The notes beneath the pieces are model-generated. The model made no database searches. It worked only from the letters and a program-made list of their open reading frames with translations, and was not told the origin of the DNA. Made by a program: the position numbers and the translations under genes. Source: Naegleria lovaniensis (taxonomy: Eukaryota; Heterolobosea; Eutetramitea; Acrasida; Naegleriidae). Taken from it: a DNA stretch of 64,000 nucleotides. The stretch lies in contig NW_025407859.1 in the NCBI RefSeq assembly GCF_003324165.1, positions 372,001 to 436,000 on the forward strand. Reading direction: 5' to 3'. Positions 1-12,100 of the stretch are shown piece by piece; the stretch's first letter is position 1, and each line of letters begins with the position of its first letter.

Positions 1-1460
1 CACATCGGACTATTTCGAATATGTTACATCAAGTACTTGTTTTCAACTTTGAAAATAACACCTACCATCACGTGAAATGCTGCATAACTCGCCTGATGAG
101 GAACTACCCAATCAATATCTTTCAAGTTGCCACTCGAAAGACCAGGTTGATAATCTTCCATGACTCGAATCATTCTTGATGCAGTAAATTCTAAAATCTT
201 TTTTCCATTCATATCAAAATACATGTAATTGGATGGTGTATAGACATGATTAGGATGAAATTCACTTCCTCCAGATCGAATTGATGTATAATCAGCTCCG
301 TCGCTATAAGTAGAAAATAAATATTTTGAGAGTTGACTCTTTTCTCCAGGTTTAGATCGTGTTAATACTACAGCAGCTGCACCATCTCCAATTAATCCTC
401 CAGCATCTATTTGTAGTTGTATTGTTAATTTCCTTAAAAAAATTACAAAAAATTCAAAACATACGTGGATTTTCCTCAAAATTCAATCCCACAGTACTAA
501 TCTCAGCAGAAACAATTAAAATCGTTTGATACATTCCACTTGAAATTAATCCTGCACACATATGAAAAGCACTCATAAAAGATAAACATGTCGAGTGAAC
601 GGATAATGAAGGTTTTCCACTCTCACTCAAACCAAGTTCCTTATGTAAAAAACATGAAGTATCTAACATTTCATCAAATTGTAGAGAATAGTTATGATGG
701 AATTAACAATATTCTATGGATTGAAATTTTTCAAATTCACACACTCACCTGGTATCGTTCTTTGAGGTGTTCCAGATGCATTGACAATGAGATCAATATC
801 ATTCGTAGTCATTCCAGCATTTTTCAAAGCTTCCAACGCTGCCTGAGCTCCCATCCATGAAATGGTGACTTCCTTTTCTTTCAATTCTTTAGCTTGTTCA
901 GAGGTAAGGTTTAATTCTTCCTTTGAAAGAAATTTATCGACATTCTTTGCAAATTTCTGTTTTCTCACTTTTAACACGTGTTCGACACTGTTGGCCCATC
1001 TATTATAAATGTTCACACAAAGACATTGTCATGCAAAATAGTTCAATATGGTTCTCATAAATCAAGTGGTTACTTACCTTCTCTCTTTAATTCCAGTTGT
1101 CTTCTCAGTGAAACCTTTTGGTTTTCCACACAAAACATCAATGGTACTGCTCGGAACCACATGAGGAGGTAGATAACGACCCATTCCTACAATTTTCACT
1201 GGCAATGACACTTCTTTTGGAACTAATCGGATATGATTATCCTCTTCTTCTTCTTCTTCTTGATGCTTTCCCGAGCACTGATTCAGTTCCATATTCAATG
1301 AGAGCACGGAAGAATTCAAGGAAGAGTCTGGAAAGAGATGTTGTACGACCATTTGAGTTCTTCTTCTGCGAGTAGTAGTAGTCGTTGTACTTGATTCATT
1401 CCAGATGACATCATCAAGGAGATGATGGTTGTGCGTGAAAGGCAGACTGTTGTTCATCAT
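1..1460 (-). CDS. Beta-ketoacyl-ACP synthase III-like enzyme (partial, 4 exons visible)
   Basis: KAS III (FabH-like) condensing enzyme, which in this family joins a primer acyl-CoA to malonyl-ACP. Exons seen: 1460-1078, 999-749, 662-465 and 406-66. All have GT-AG borders and compatible phases, giving about 391 codons before the gene leaves the window. The active-site Cys lies in VHSTCLSF (about residue 237), the glycine-rich segment is AGGLIGDGAAAVVL, and the catalytic His lies in VVPHQAS. The Asn of the Cys-His-Asn triad would lie beyond the window edge. The start is the ATG at 1460. About 90 N-terminal residues are low complexity (Thr, Arg and Glu runs) and precede the conserved KIVGMGRYLPPH strand, so the catalytic Cys sits over 100 residues later than in bacterial FabH. 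Organelle targeting is possible but not shown. A KAS III-type enzyme of secondary metabolism is an alternative. Confidence 0.85.
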
Positions 1461-1731
1461 TTTGATTTCAACAAGGCAAACTCGAACGAGCTCAGAGTGA
1501 AATTTTTTTTTGTACGATGAACATTGGCTTGATGTGTCCGGAGAGAAGTGTTCTTGTGTGACTCCGAAACGATAAATTTATATTGCAATAAATATTCCGT
1601 AACACTTTCTGATCATGTACATGACCAATGAACATTGTGGTGTGTGTTTAGTGACTGTGCTTTGGAATTCACAGATTCTGGGTTTGACTCGAGAAGCAAG
1701 CCCATTCTTAAAAGGGAAATTCAAAAAAAAA

Positions 1732-3435
1732 ATGAAACCAAAGTCATCGACAACAAATACTTCTCTCAACAACTCCATTTCACTCTTGAAGAAGAGAAAA
1801 ATAACAACAACTCCATCATCGGAATCATCAAGCACTCAACCGGTGAGCTCGGAAAAGAAAAAGGCATTATTAGATAAATTATCTCAACGATATAACAAGA
1901 GGGAAATTGATCCTGAGAATGATGAGGCTACTTTTGAGGATCAACAAGCTCGAAACAAGTATCATGATGATGATGAAAATAGTGCAGATGATGGTGTGAG
2001 TGAACAGAATAGAATTTCCATGCTTAGGTCATTGGATGAATCCCTCACTCAAGGTATATACAAGGGTCACACCGTTCGGAAAGAAGATTTGTTTGATGAC
2101 GGTGATGATTTGAGAGAACTTAAAGAACAAGAAGACTATCTTGAAGAAATTAAACGACTTCAACAATTGCAAGACAGTGACGAAGAACAAGAGCATGACG
2201 ACGAACACGATGAAAATATGGACCAAGAGGATATCATGCAACAAATTCAGGACATTGTGGACGAAGATTTAAATGATGTCACTGATAATGTGGAATCTTT
2301 AAAGAAGTCTCGAAATTTGGAAAAGAAAAAAGCAACGAGCGTGTTAAATCAAAAATTACTCTACGATCACTTGTTAAAGATAAGAATCTTGTTGCAAAAG
2401 CCGCTCACAGCTTGTAACAGATTCCCTCAAAATGAACACTTTTGGGACTTTGTTGAAACAGTAGATGACATTTTAGGAAGCAACAATACTTCAAACGAAT
2501 CACCAATTGAGAAAAAGGAGGATAGTAATTCTGGTGAGGAGGAAAATGGCGAAGCCATTCCAGAGAAGTCTGAAAACTTGTCTATACCGAAACGAGTTTC
2601 AACCTTGCAAAAAGATTTAGTACACATGATTGCTGACATGCTTTCCCTTCAAAGTGAGTTAAAAGAAAAGGGAATGATTGGAGAGAATTCTCAAAAAATT
2701 GATGGCTTGTATTTACAGGATAATTTAAGCAATAACAAGGAAGGAGATGTCTATGAAAGAATTTGGAATGTTTTGAATGAGTCCAACAAGAGCATTGAAA
2801 AATTCAGAAATGAATCCATTGAACGATGGGCAACAAAAACCAAAATTCAATCAAACGTGGGAGGTAGCTCTTCAAAGTTAAATCTCAAAGTCATCAACAC
2901 TGGAATCATACAGCAAGTACAAAACGCACTGTCCAATCCAAAAGAAAAACAGAAACTTGTTGACCGTACCCATTTGAAACAATTTGAAGGGAGTGTTCTT
3001 GGAAAAAGGGAACGAGACATGAAATATCACGAAGAAACAGGCCTAGAAGTTGATTCTGAAATTTTCGATGATAAGGACTTTTATCAAGTGTTACTGAAAG
3101 ATTTAATTTCTGAAGTTGGTGGAGCCAGTTTAGGATCAGAAATTTCATTCCGTAGAGCTCTCTCAAAGAACAAGACGAAAAAGGCACAATACAGTGGAAA
3201 GACAAAGGGAAAAACCATTCGATACACTGTGCATAACGAGCTTGTTAACTTTATGGCACCCAACCTTGATAATGAAATTCCAGAATCTGCAACTACACTT
3301 TTTGCAAACTTATTCGGTGGTGACACTGTTGAATTTGTCGACGACGAAGAGGAAGAAGAAAATGAGCAAACCATCAATGAAAATGGAGAGAATGGAATGC
3401 TGACAGATTCAGACTCTGCTGACGATTCAGAATAA
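1732..3435 (+). CDS. AATF: AATF/Bfr2 family ribosome-biogenesis protein (TRAUB domain)
   Basis: Homologue of AATF/Che-1 (yeast Bfr2), a nucleolar factor for early 40S ribosomal subunit processing. The C-terminal third carries the diagnostic segments: DFYQVLLKDLISEVG (about residues 447-461), then KGKTIRYTVHNELVNFMAPN and TTLFANLFGG, as in the TRAUB domain. The N-terminal half is acidic with long Asp/Glu runs and a predicted coiled coil, as in the family. I take the ATG at 1732, preceded by a run of A, giving 567 aa. An in-frame ATG at 1615 would add 39 residues unlike the family. It is divergent from the KAS III gene across about 270 bases, which probably hold both promoters. No introns. Confidence 0.9.
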   Translation: MKPKSSTTNTSLNNSISLLKKRKITTTPSSESSSTQPVSSEKKKALLDKLSQRYNKREIDPENDEATFEDQQARNKYHDDDENSADDGVSEQNRISMLRSLDESLTQGIYKGHTVRKEDLFDDGDDLRELKEQEDYLEEIKRLQQLQDSDEEQEHDDEHDENMDQEDIMQQIQDIVDEDLNDVTDNVESLKKSRNLEKKKATSVLNQKLLYDHLLKIRILLQKPLTACNRFPQNEHFWDFVETVDDILGSNNTSNESPIEKKEDSNSGEEENGEAIPEKSENLSIPKRVSTLQKDLVHMIADMLSLQSELKEKGMIGENSQKIDGLYLQDNLSNNKEGDVYERIWNVLNESNKSIEKFRNESIERWATKTKIQSNVGGSSSKLNLKVINTGIIQQVQNALSNPKEKQKLVDRTHLKQFEGSVLGKRERDMKYHEETGLEVDSEIFDDKDFYQVLLKDLISEVGGASLGSEISFRRALSKNKTKKAQYSGKTKGKTIRYTVHNELVNFMAPNLDNEIPESATTLFANLFGGDTVEFVDDEEEEENEQTINENGENGMLTDSDSADDSE

Positions 3436-3606
3436 ACAGATCATGAATCTTAGGAATTGTGTGATTCAAGTACTTCAAGTGTAGCCACTTCATGCTGCCC
3501 TTTCTGTTTATGATTAAAGATCTGTAATTGAAACATATTCAGTGAGTGAAATAACAATCGCCCACTCTTTCCGTCCTTGAAGTTCAAGTCCGGACGACGA
3601 TTCAAA

Positions 3607-3669
3607 ATGTCCTCTCCGAATCATCAGTCGCAAGTTCATACTGCACAACAACAGAAAAAAACGACGTAG
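3607..3669 (+). other. Possible upstream ORF (20 codons) before the Prx-like/RGS gene
   Basis: A short ATG-to-TAG reading frame lies about 40 bases before the chosen start of the next gene. If it is in the transcript it could lower translation of the main frame. Nothing else supports it. Confidence 0.25.
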
Positions 3670-3709
3670 TTTAAAATTGGGTGGACACATCATCCTTTGC
3701 CTCTCACAA

Positions 3710-5239
3710 ATGTCCACAATGCCATCCCCAACATTCAATTCGAATCATCCAACCAACGACCATACCACCATCACCACTGCTACAACGACGAACAGGACCA
3801 CCATCATGTCTACTCCTAGTGGTTCCGTACAAGGATTGGATCATCTGCCTCATCATCTATTGTCTGAAATGTACACCAACATTGGCGTGAGTGTTGCTGA
3901 ATTATCCAAAAAGCATGTGGTTCTTCTCGTTTTTCTCCGATATTTCGGATGTGTCTTTTGTCAGAGAAATATCGTTGATATTGTCAATAGCCTTTCAAGT
4001 TTAATCAAATTCAATTGTTTACCTGTATTTGTTCATCAGGAAAGTGAGGAAGAAGCGAATGCATTCTTTTCCGAAGAAGGAATGCCTCATCCTTTGAAAA
4101 CAGCTGATTATGAAGAGGCTACTGAGGCTTCCTATCAACAACGTTCAAGTGCTGGTTCCGTACAGGAAAAGGAAGAACATCACAACAATACTACTCCATT
4201 GAAAGCCTCTCATACTCGAGGCGAGTTGATGAAAAAGTTTCTCCGAGTGGCTGATCCCGAAGGAAACTATTACTATCAACAATTTGGAGTAAAAACAAGT
4301 GCAGCGAGTGATATACCAGCCACTCTCAAGACAACCATAGAGACCTTCCGAATAGCAATTACTCAGGGTTATAAAATTGGTTCCAATATTTCTGAGAGAG
4401 CCTCACGTACCCAACTCGCAGCAACTTTTGTGATCGCTCAGGGTAAGATTGTCAATCAATTTTTGAACGCGACGGCGTATCAAGTCCCCGACGTGTTGGA
4501 AATTTTGTTGGATTTGGAAGGGAAATCGAGTGATAATGTTTTTGACTTGATGTCCTTATCACAAGAGAGTGATTCTGAAATTTCAAAGATTAGTATTAAG
4601 GAAGGGGAGAATGATGGATTTACGTCATGTCAAGAAATATCTACTAATAATTCTCTCGTTTCAAATATTAAGGAATTGGAAATGAATTTTCCAACGGCTA
4701 AGAATATTGTTGCAGAATGGACGAACACCACTCAGTCAACCAATGACTCGAAGAAGAACAAGAACAACAACAAGCGCTCGAGAAACAAAGAATCATCTTC
4801 ATGTTTGTGTTTTTCTCCAAGTAGAAATTCAAACACAACTCTCACGATGGATCCAACTAAATTATTAACACTCGAACAAGTCTTAGTCAATAACGATTAT
4901 CGAAAGGTATTCAAATTATTTGCTGCGAAATTGTATGCTGTGGAGAGTTTATTGTTTTGGGAACATGCCACACGTTATCAAAAAACGCAAAATGACAAAA
5001 CACGAGTGAAATTAGCGCGAATGATTCTGGACACGTATTTAGATTCAAATTCTCCATTAGAAATTAATACATCATCCACCATGAAACAATTAGTTCTGAA
5101 TCGATATGAAAAAGAAGGCAGTGTGATTCATTTGTTTGATGAACTCATTCGAAATATGGAAGCCGATTCCATTATGGATACTTATTTAAGATTTTTGGAG
5201 AGTGATCTTTGTAAAGAAAAAATTCTCAACAAATTATAG
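3710..5239 (+). CDS. Peroxiredoxin-like 2 (AhpC/TSA_2-type) domain fused to an RGS domain
   Basis: A 509-aa protein with two recognisable parts. Residues about 50-280 resemble the thioredoxin-fold PRXL2/SELENOU family: ELSKKHVVLLVFLRYFGCVF leads into a C-x2-C pair (Cys81, Cys84), followed by a partner-strand region with VADPEGNYYYQQFGV and FVIAQGKIVNQF. Residues about 385-505 form an RGS domain beginning LTLEQVLVNNDYRKVFKLFA and ending DTYLRFLES; such domains accelerate GTP hydrolysis by G-alpha subunits. A Ser/Lys/Asn-rich linker separates them. The start ATG at 3710 follows CACAA; an ATG at 3677 would add 11 residues. Redox control of G-protein signalling is an attractive inference but nothing in the sequence proves it. 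No introns. Confidence 0.8.
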   Translation: MSTMPSPTFNSNHPTNDHTTITTATTTNRTTIMSTPSGSVQGLDHLPHHLLSEMYTNIGVSVAELSKKHVVLLVFLRYFGCVFCQRNIVDIVNSLSSLIKFNCLPVFVHQESEEEANAFFSEEGMPHPLKTADYEEATEASYQQRSSAGSVQEKEEHHNNTTPLKASHTRGELMKKFLRVADPEGNYYYQQFGVKTSAASDIPATLKTTIETFRIAITQGYKIGSNISERASRTQLAATFVIAQGKIVNQFLNATAYQVPDVLEILLDLEGKSSDNVFDLMSLSQESDSEISKISIKEGENDGFTSCQEISTNNSLVSNIKELEMNFPTAKNIVAEWTNTTQSTNDSKKNKNNNKRSRNKESSSCLCFSPSRNSNTTLTMDPTKLLTLEQVLVNNDYRKVFKLFAAKLYAVESLLFWEHATRYQKTQNDKTRVKLARMILDTYLDSNSPLEINTSSTMKQLVLNRYEKEGSVIHLFDELIRNMEADSIMDTYLRFLESDLCKEKILNKL

Positions 5240-5454
5240 TCATTCATGATCATACATTCATAGCTGAATGTCTCTGAGCTGGGCTGTTGGCGGAATGCGT
5301 CTTCGATTTGTGAGCAAAAAGGAGCATCATTACGAATTGTGCGCTCATTGCTTTTGGAATAGGACAGAAAGACCATTGTTATCACAACAACACGAGAAAT
5401 ATTTACTGATATCAGCAATATTCACTACACAGGTGGTAGCGCTCCACAAGACGT

Positions 5455-5907
5455 TTACTCAACTCCAATGGAACGTGTTTGTTTTTGTTGTTGCTCCAAT
5501 TTTGGAATGTTAATCTTCAATACTCCATGATCCATATTTGCCTTAATATTATCCAAATCAACGTTTTGTGGAAGACGGAAGGTTCTTGAGAATTTACCAT
5601 AGGATCTCTCAGTTCTATGATACACTTCATTCTCATCGGTCTTTTCAGAATGAGTTTCACCAGAGAAGGTTAGAGTTCTGTTCTGATCATCAACATCAAT
5701 TCTAATATCTTCCTTTCTCAACCCTGGTAGATTGGATCTTAAACAAATGGCACGATCGGTTTCAGAGACATCAGTGGCTGGATTGAAGGTACTCATTTGG
5801 GTTCCCATTATATCACCACCTACTCCAGTCCATGGACGCATGAGGGAAGTACTGAAGAAAGGATCATCAAAGAAATCGTTAAAACCACGATTGTAACGAG
5901 AGAGCAT
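5455..5907 (-). CDS. Small heat shock protein (Hsp20/alpha-crystallin)
   Basis: A 150-aa ATP-independent chaperone of the Hsp20 family, the usual length for class I sHsps. The alpha-crystallin domain covers about residues 45-140: an AICLRSNLPGLRKEDIRIDV strand, then ERSYGKFSRTFRLPQNVDLD, and the hallmark GVL in ANMDHGVLKINIPK. The N-terminal arm is Phe- and Asp-rich (NDFFDDPFF), typical of the substrate-binding region. It probably acts in the cytosol, since no signal peptide is seen. It lies convergent to the Prx-like/RGS gene and 242 bases downstream of the large kinase/DOCK gene on the same strand. No introns. Confidence 0.93.
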   Translation of the reverse strand: MLSRYNRGFNDFFDDPFFSTSLMRPWTGVGGDIMGTQMSTFNPATDVSETDRAICLRSNLPGLRKEDIRIDVDDQNRTLTFSGETHSEKTDENEVYHRTERSYGKFSRTFRLPQNVDLDNIKANMDHGVLKINIPKLEQQQKQTRSIGVE

Positions 5908-6149
5908 TTTGACTAGTTGTGTTGGTTGTTTTTCTTCGTGTTAGCGTTTGAGAAAAACAATGGTCAAATTTTATTTTGGAATTTGCATTCTACGGGCTTA
6001 GTAAAAAACCAAATTAGTAAGGCTAGAAATTTGCAAATTACTGAATCGGGCAAGCTACCTTTGATTCGCTTAGACCTATTCGAAGAAAAACACCTCCGAA
6101 ATCCAATCACAAGGCCAATAAAGGAATTTATTTGGGCACATTTTCACGA

Positions 6150-9100
6150 TTACAGTTGTCGTAAGGCTTGGAAAATAGAAATTTCTTCGCCACCATCTTC
6201 TGAATTAACACTCAGCACATCTTCTTGATCATCTCCCTGTTCTTCAGCGTTTGTACTTGGTTCATTATTGGAAGCAAAATCATCAGGATACATGTACTTG
6301 ACAAATTCCTTTTCCAAAAATTCGACAGCAGTGATCACATCTGGCGGTTGACTATTTAGCCATGATTTCAATTGTTCTACATATTGTCTCTCCTTGTATC
6401 GAATTTTAATATTCCACAATAAATCAGAAATGTTGAGAGTTCCATCGAATTTTGTTGCCACCGATGATTTGGTTCGATCGAGAGGTTTCACAGTAAAATT
6501 ATACGACGCTTGTCGATTCACAGCATTAGAGAAGGGAACGGGTTCGTTTTGTTGAACAAGTTTCATCCATTTGGTGAAAGAGAGAGCTAACATTTTCATG
6601 GTCTCCACTGGAGATCGTGTACCAAACTCGTTCACTTTTTTCACAACCTCCTCTCTCGAGTAATAAAATCCATTAATTTTGTAAATTTTAACAAAGAGAG
6701 CTAAAAGTTGGAACACAATGTTATACGTTGTTTCTGATTGTTCGACTTCCATATGAGTAAAGAAGAATTCCAAGAACAGCTTAATGTAAGAGATATCGGA
6801 AATGAGATCATCCGTTGAGTTCTTGTCTTCTTCAAAGATCCATGAAATGATTCGCAGTGAGGCAATACTAGCTTGAATCGAGAGAATTCGTTTCCAACGA
6901 TTTTGTTGCTCTCTTGCTTTTTTCTTTGAATCTCCACGGAAAAGTTGTGAATAACTCGATTGTTGACTTCTCAAAATGCTGACAGATGTTCTATGAGCAA
7001 GCTTGTTGACATTGGGAGATGAAAAACGTGACATGCTTGGTTTTTTGGTTTCATAATGGCTATCATCTTTGGAGAAGGGAATTCCAAAACTCTTTCTTCC
7101 AACTGTGTCCTTGACTGTGTTCGCACGTTTGGTTCCTCTTGGAGAAAGAGGTTCTTTTGGAATTGACATTGGAGCTTTCAAGCTGCTACTTCTTGGAGTG
7201 GATGTCATAAAACTTTCATCCATAGAGTCTTCGTCATTGGAGGTATAACTCGTTTTTGTGTCAGAATATCGGAAGAGTTTCGGAATGGAAGACAAAATCT
7301 TGATAAAAGTTCGTTTTCTTTCTGGTACTTCTTGTTTCCACCATTCACGAAATACTTTTTTTCTTGTGTTGAGTAAAATGTGTAAGAAACAAACGAGAAG
7401 TGTTTGTGCCTCGGGTCTCTTTTCAGAGCTAGGATTTTTCGATGGAGCGTCTGCTTTTGTGAGTTCTTCATACGTTTTCCAAAGATCACAAATGATAATG
7501 ATGAATGGGAAGTAAAGAGAGGCAATCTTTCGTCTTGCGTCCTTCGTTTGGTATCTACTGTCATATTCATGTCGGGAAAGCAAGAAGCAAAATGTTTGTG
7601 CAGCTTTTTCTCGAACCTTTCGTTGTTTGTGTAAAGTGTCTAAAAGGAATCTCTTGATAAATATTCCAGACATGTAATGGTTGTCACACATATGATAAAC
7701 AATGTAGTTTCCATTCTTCTTGACATATTGCAAGCAGTTGCTATCGTTATAGGACAAACATAACACAAGTAAATGATCATAGCTTGCGATTTGTTTTAAA
7801 AATATGTTCTTAAGCTCTTGGAATTGTTCGAATTGTTGATCTTTTGAAGGTAAGAATTCATCCAAAAACATTTCAATTTCTGTGATGATGAAGCCCTTAT
7901 CTACGAGATTTAACATTCCAGTCAAAAGCTGTGCATATGAAGCAACCAATACCTTAGCCATTTGCATTGTCGTCAAATATCTGAACTTGCATTCCTTTAA
8001 AACGAGAGTTCTCAGCTCAGAAAGTAAATCTACAATTTGAGTGAAAGGTCCTGGTAAGTCATCCTTCTTTTTCTTTAAATGTCTCAAAGGATTCGTCGAG
8101 GAGTGATGTTGGTTTAACAGCCTGTTACTGTGCATATAGAGAATGAGAGATTTCTCAATTAATTGGAAATAAATAGAACTATTCTCTATGAGCAAGCTAT
8201 CATTTGGTAATTTGATAAGAAATGCATCTCCAGAGGAAAGCAAATTGTAAACCGACATGTTGGTAAACGCATCACTCTTTCGTTCAGCTCTTTGTTTTTG
8301 TTCGTCATCCAAATGTCTTACAAATCTCTTCAAGAGTTGTTCAAATAAAAATCCAGTGGACTCTTTGTTGTTCACAAATGATTCCTTGATATACCTTTCG
8401 ATGTATTGACCTGTATTCCTCTCAGTTTTCTTCAATCCATCAAGATATGAGTTTAGAAGATCAAAAGCCTGAATTTGTACCTGTGGATATTGCTTCAATG
8501 TTATCATTAGCAAAAGTACATCCATGATTTGTGGCATGTATTGGATTAAATTTCTAAAGTCTACTACTCGTTCCAAATTTTTCAATTTTTGATTGATATT
8601 CTTTTGGACTTCAGTCACAGAATCTCCATAAATATTTTTCATAACTTTGACCAATTCGGTTGCAGAAAAGAATTCATACAAGTTAATATCGGTAGTATAC
8701 AAAGTAGAGATTGCTTGGAAATCAACTTTGAACTCTCCTGACTTTTTTCCTTCTTCCATTCCGTGCAGATAATTCTTTAGAGGCAGCTTTTTGTAAATCA
8801 TCAGTGCTTGTTTACCATGTGTAGCAAGAAGGCCATGTTTTCCTAAAAGCATGAAAGATGCATATCCAATGACGTGCATAGACTTTTGATCATCGTCGCA
8901 ATCAATATCAACAAATGTGAAGAGGAAGTGATCGCTTGAAGTAAGATGTTCTGGTAATTGAACTTTGATTTCGTCATTAAACTCTGGACTGCTGCAATGG
9001 TAAGAAACGGTGGAATAACCTTCGTTAAATGTTTTGTTATTCTTTCGGATAAATACTTTCTCGCCTTCTCCGCTCAGTTCCTTGTCATCTCGCTTAAATT

Positions 9101-12100
9101 TTACAATAATTCCAATCGACATATTGTCTCTCAAAAATAAAGATCGCCGCTTAAATGTAATAGACTGAGGATAAACATATAAATTATTGCTGTCTGTCAA
9201 TGAGCTCATAAAGTTAGGAGCAAATGTGAACATCTTACACATGTATGATCCGTTATTAGTGTTTGCTGTTTGTTTCAAGTAAAATGACGTGTTTTTGAGA
9301 TCAACATTGGCATCCAGTTCAGTTAGGCTATCAGATTTTGTTACAGGGGTTGTTTCATATGGCTTACTCATTTCACAGTGAAGCTTTAAAGTCATAGGCA
9401 CAATCTTTTCCTTTTTAACATCTCGTTTTTCAAAGAATTCATAGAAGGAGTGTTCATTTCGAACTTCATCCATATAATAAAATGTTTCAATCTCCTTTGG
9501 AAGAATTAGATTTCCTTCAAAATCAAATAATGGCTCACAGGCCCAAGCAAAATCTTGCTGGAAATTTTGTAATTGTGGCAACAATCCATTCAATACTTTT
9601 GAAAATTTTTCTTCCGTGAGCTTGTTTTTGGATGGTTTGATATAAGAATCTATGAAATCGTTTCCTTGAAGAGTTTTTGATACAATAAATAATACCATGA
9701 TATCAGAGTTGCTAGAATCCACTTCATAGCCTGAACATCGACTTCTTTTAACAGAAAGTGGATCGTCGTCCTCAGCAGTGTCACCCAACAGTTGCTTCAT
9801 TTGCTTTGTGTTAATATCACAACAAAAAGTCTCTGAAATTCTTCGTTTTTGTTTGATGTCAATAAGATACCAATATAAATAGAGAGGCTCCATTTGCTTT
9901 CCATTAAAATAATCTCTAAAGAGGTTTGGTTGGAAACTAAGACATTCAATAGATACGTTCACCAACTCTGGATTCTTTTTAGATGTTCCCACATCCGTGC
10001 ACGAGGTGCTAGAGGTAACTGAGTGCAGTTGATAATTTTGCAAACTGTTGTAAACATGTTCATCATAGGTTTCAACAGTTTCTTCATGGTCTTCCTCCTC
10101 GTCCTTAATAATTTTAGCCCATTTCTTATCTGTTCCATCTCTACCGATGTGGTATGCTTTCAAAATGTGCCTCACTGAGTTGGCTCGTATCATTTCCTTG
10201 ATCTTTTGATGAGAACAGTGAAATTGCTCCTCTGGACTTAACCTTTCAGCCTCTAAAGTCTGAGTAATAATGGAGAGGTTTGAAGATGGAGGAGACTGAC
10301 TAATGTTGATAAGAGGAGCATCTGTTGGAGGAGTGAGGCTAACAGGAGAGGTAGTCGAAGACACAGTTGAGGTCACACTGTCTTTTCGATCAGGGTATCT
10401 ATCTGCTGGAAATCGATGAGTCGAGTAGAGTTGAGAAAAAAGTTTTTGTGACACGTAGGCCATGGAATACTTGCTTGGATGAGTTACTATCGATCCGTTA
10501 AAAACAAAAACAAGTAACCTAGGGAAATCCACAAACTCAGAGCCATGTTGTTGATAGCAAAGGTCATAGGCTTCTTCGAATGGATAATTATAAATTTCTC
10601 TGCACTCATCCAAAAGATCCAAACTGAAAAAATACAAGTTATAAATGTTATCCTTTTCCATGGGCTGTTGCTGCACTTCAATAGCATCCAAAATTGATAG
10701 AATGACCTCTCCATGATCATCAATCTATTGGTGTTTTCAAATCATTGTGAGTATCATTGGTTGCAACTTTTTACGAAATACTTACAAATATCTTGGTAGC
10801 ATCCAACTTGATAATAAACTGAATATCGGTATTTCTATTAATTTCTTCAATCGAAGTCGCTATTTTCAGCAAAATTTCCAGCTTGTCATGCAATGAAACA
10901 TATCTAGGATTCGAAGGCACCAAGTATTCTTTCAAATTAATTCCTTGCGGTTTGTGTATCACAAAAATCTCTTCCTGTTGGGTGATGGTATCAAATTTTG
11001 TAAAAAATCCAAGAATACGAGTGACATATTGAATATCTCTAAGCTGTATCAGAGTTTTAAACTGATCTGCTGTTACTTTTCGTTTCGTAACAAATGTCCC
11101 TCTCCATTTATAATATCCACTCTTAGTTGTCAACTCTGTAAGTTCGCCCTCATCAATTTGATATCTCCACGGTATTAAATAATCCCAAAAGAATTCATGT
11201 GAAGAAATTCTATCGTCCGGATTCTTTTGTAACAGCTTATTTACTACAATGTCAATTAACTGCTCAAAATTCTGAGGCAACGATATCGAGTTCATTCTCT
11301 ATGCAATTGTACATCATTGTGTAAACAGTTGTATAATTTAATCCATCTCGAAAAACTTACCTGTTTCATCTTTTCAACCATTTTCACTTTGTGAGAATTG
11401 TGATTTTCATTAATCAGTGCGTTTGTGTTCAGAAGCGCTTGATCAAGACTAATTAAATAATATATTATACAACCTAAACTCCACATATCGGTTTTGTAAG
11501 AAAATGTAGCATTTAAATGATCGGGACTCATCCAACCAAACGTTCCCACCACTGATACTGCCATGGACTGCTGAATATTTTTCGATAAACCAAAATCTCC
11601 CAGCGTGACTTTGCATGAAGTGATCTCTTTCTTATTCTTTTTATCAACTTCTAGACTAGAAATGAACAGGTTGTCAGGTTTCTTTGCAGAAAGTCAGTAC
11701 AATTCACTCCATTTTCAAACACTTACCAAATCTCTGTGAATGATTCCTTTAGAATGTGTGTATTGGATTGCATCCGTGATTTGAAGTACCATGTCAATAA
11801 TACACTGAGAAAAATAAATGTAAAAATAAATAAATACAAAAGTAATGGGAACCAAAAAATCCTTAGGCTGAATAAATCGAGTAGCTGCACTTACCTGAGT
11901 CGTGAAAGGATTTTTTGGTTCGCAATGAGGAGCAAACTTGGTGATAAAACCAGTTAAATCTCCATGAATGTAAACTGGCATTGTCAACACAATGGTCGAG
12001 TTGAAAATGTTTTTTGTCTCATATAGCCTCCAAACTGGAATAATTGACGGATGTTTCATTACTCTCAAAATATTAAACTTGATAAGAATTAAATATATAA

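Noticed and set aside
1615-1731. In-frame upstream ATG for the AATF gene
   Set aside because: The added 39 residues are unlike the family, and the ATG at 1732 has the better A-rich context.
10487-10723. Short minus-strand frame at the kinase/DOCK junction that could suggest two genes
   Set aside because: It is out of frame with the conserved sequence; the phase-0 GT-AG intron at 10725-10785 joins both sides in frame instead.
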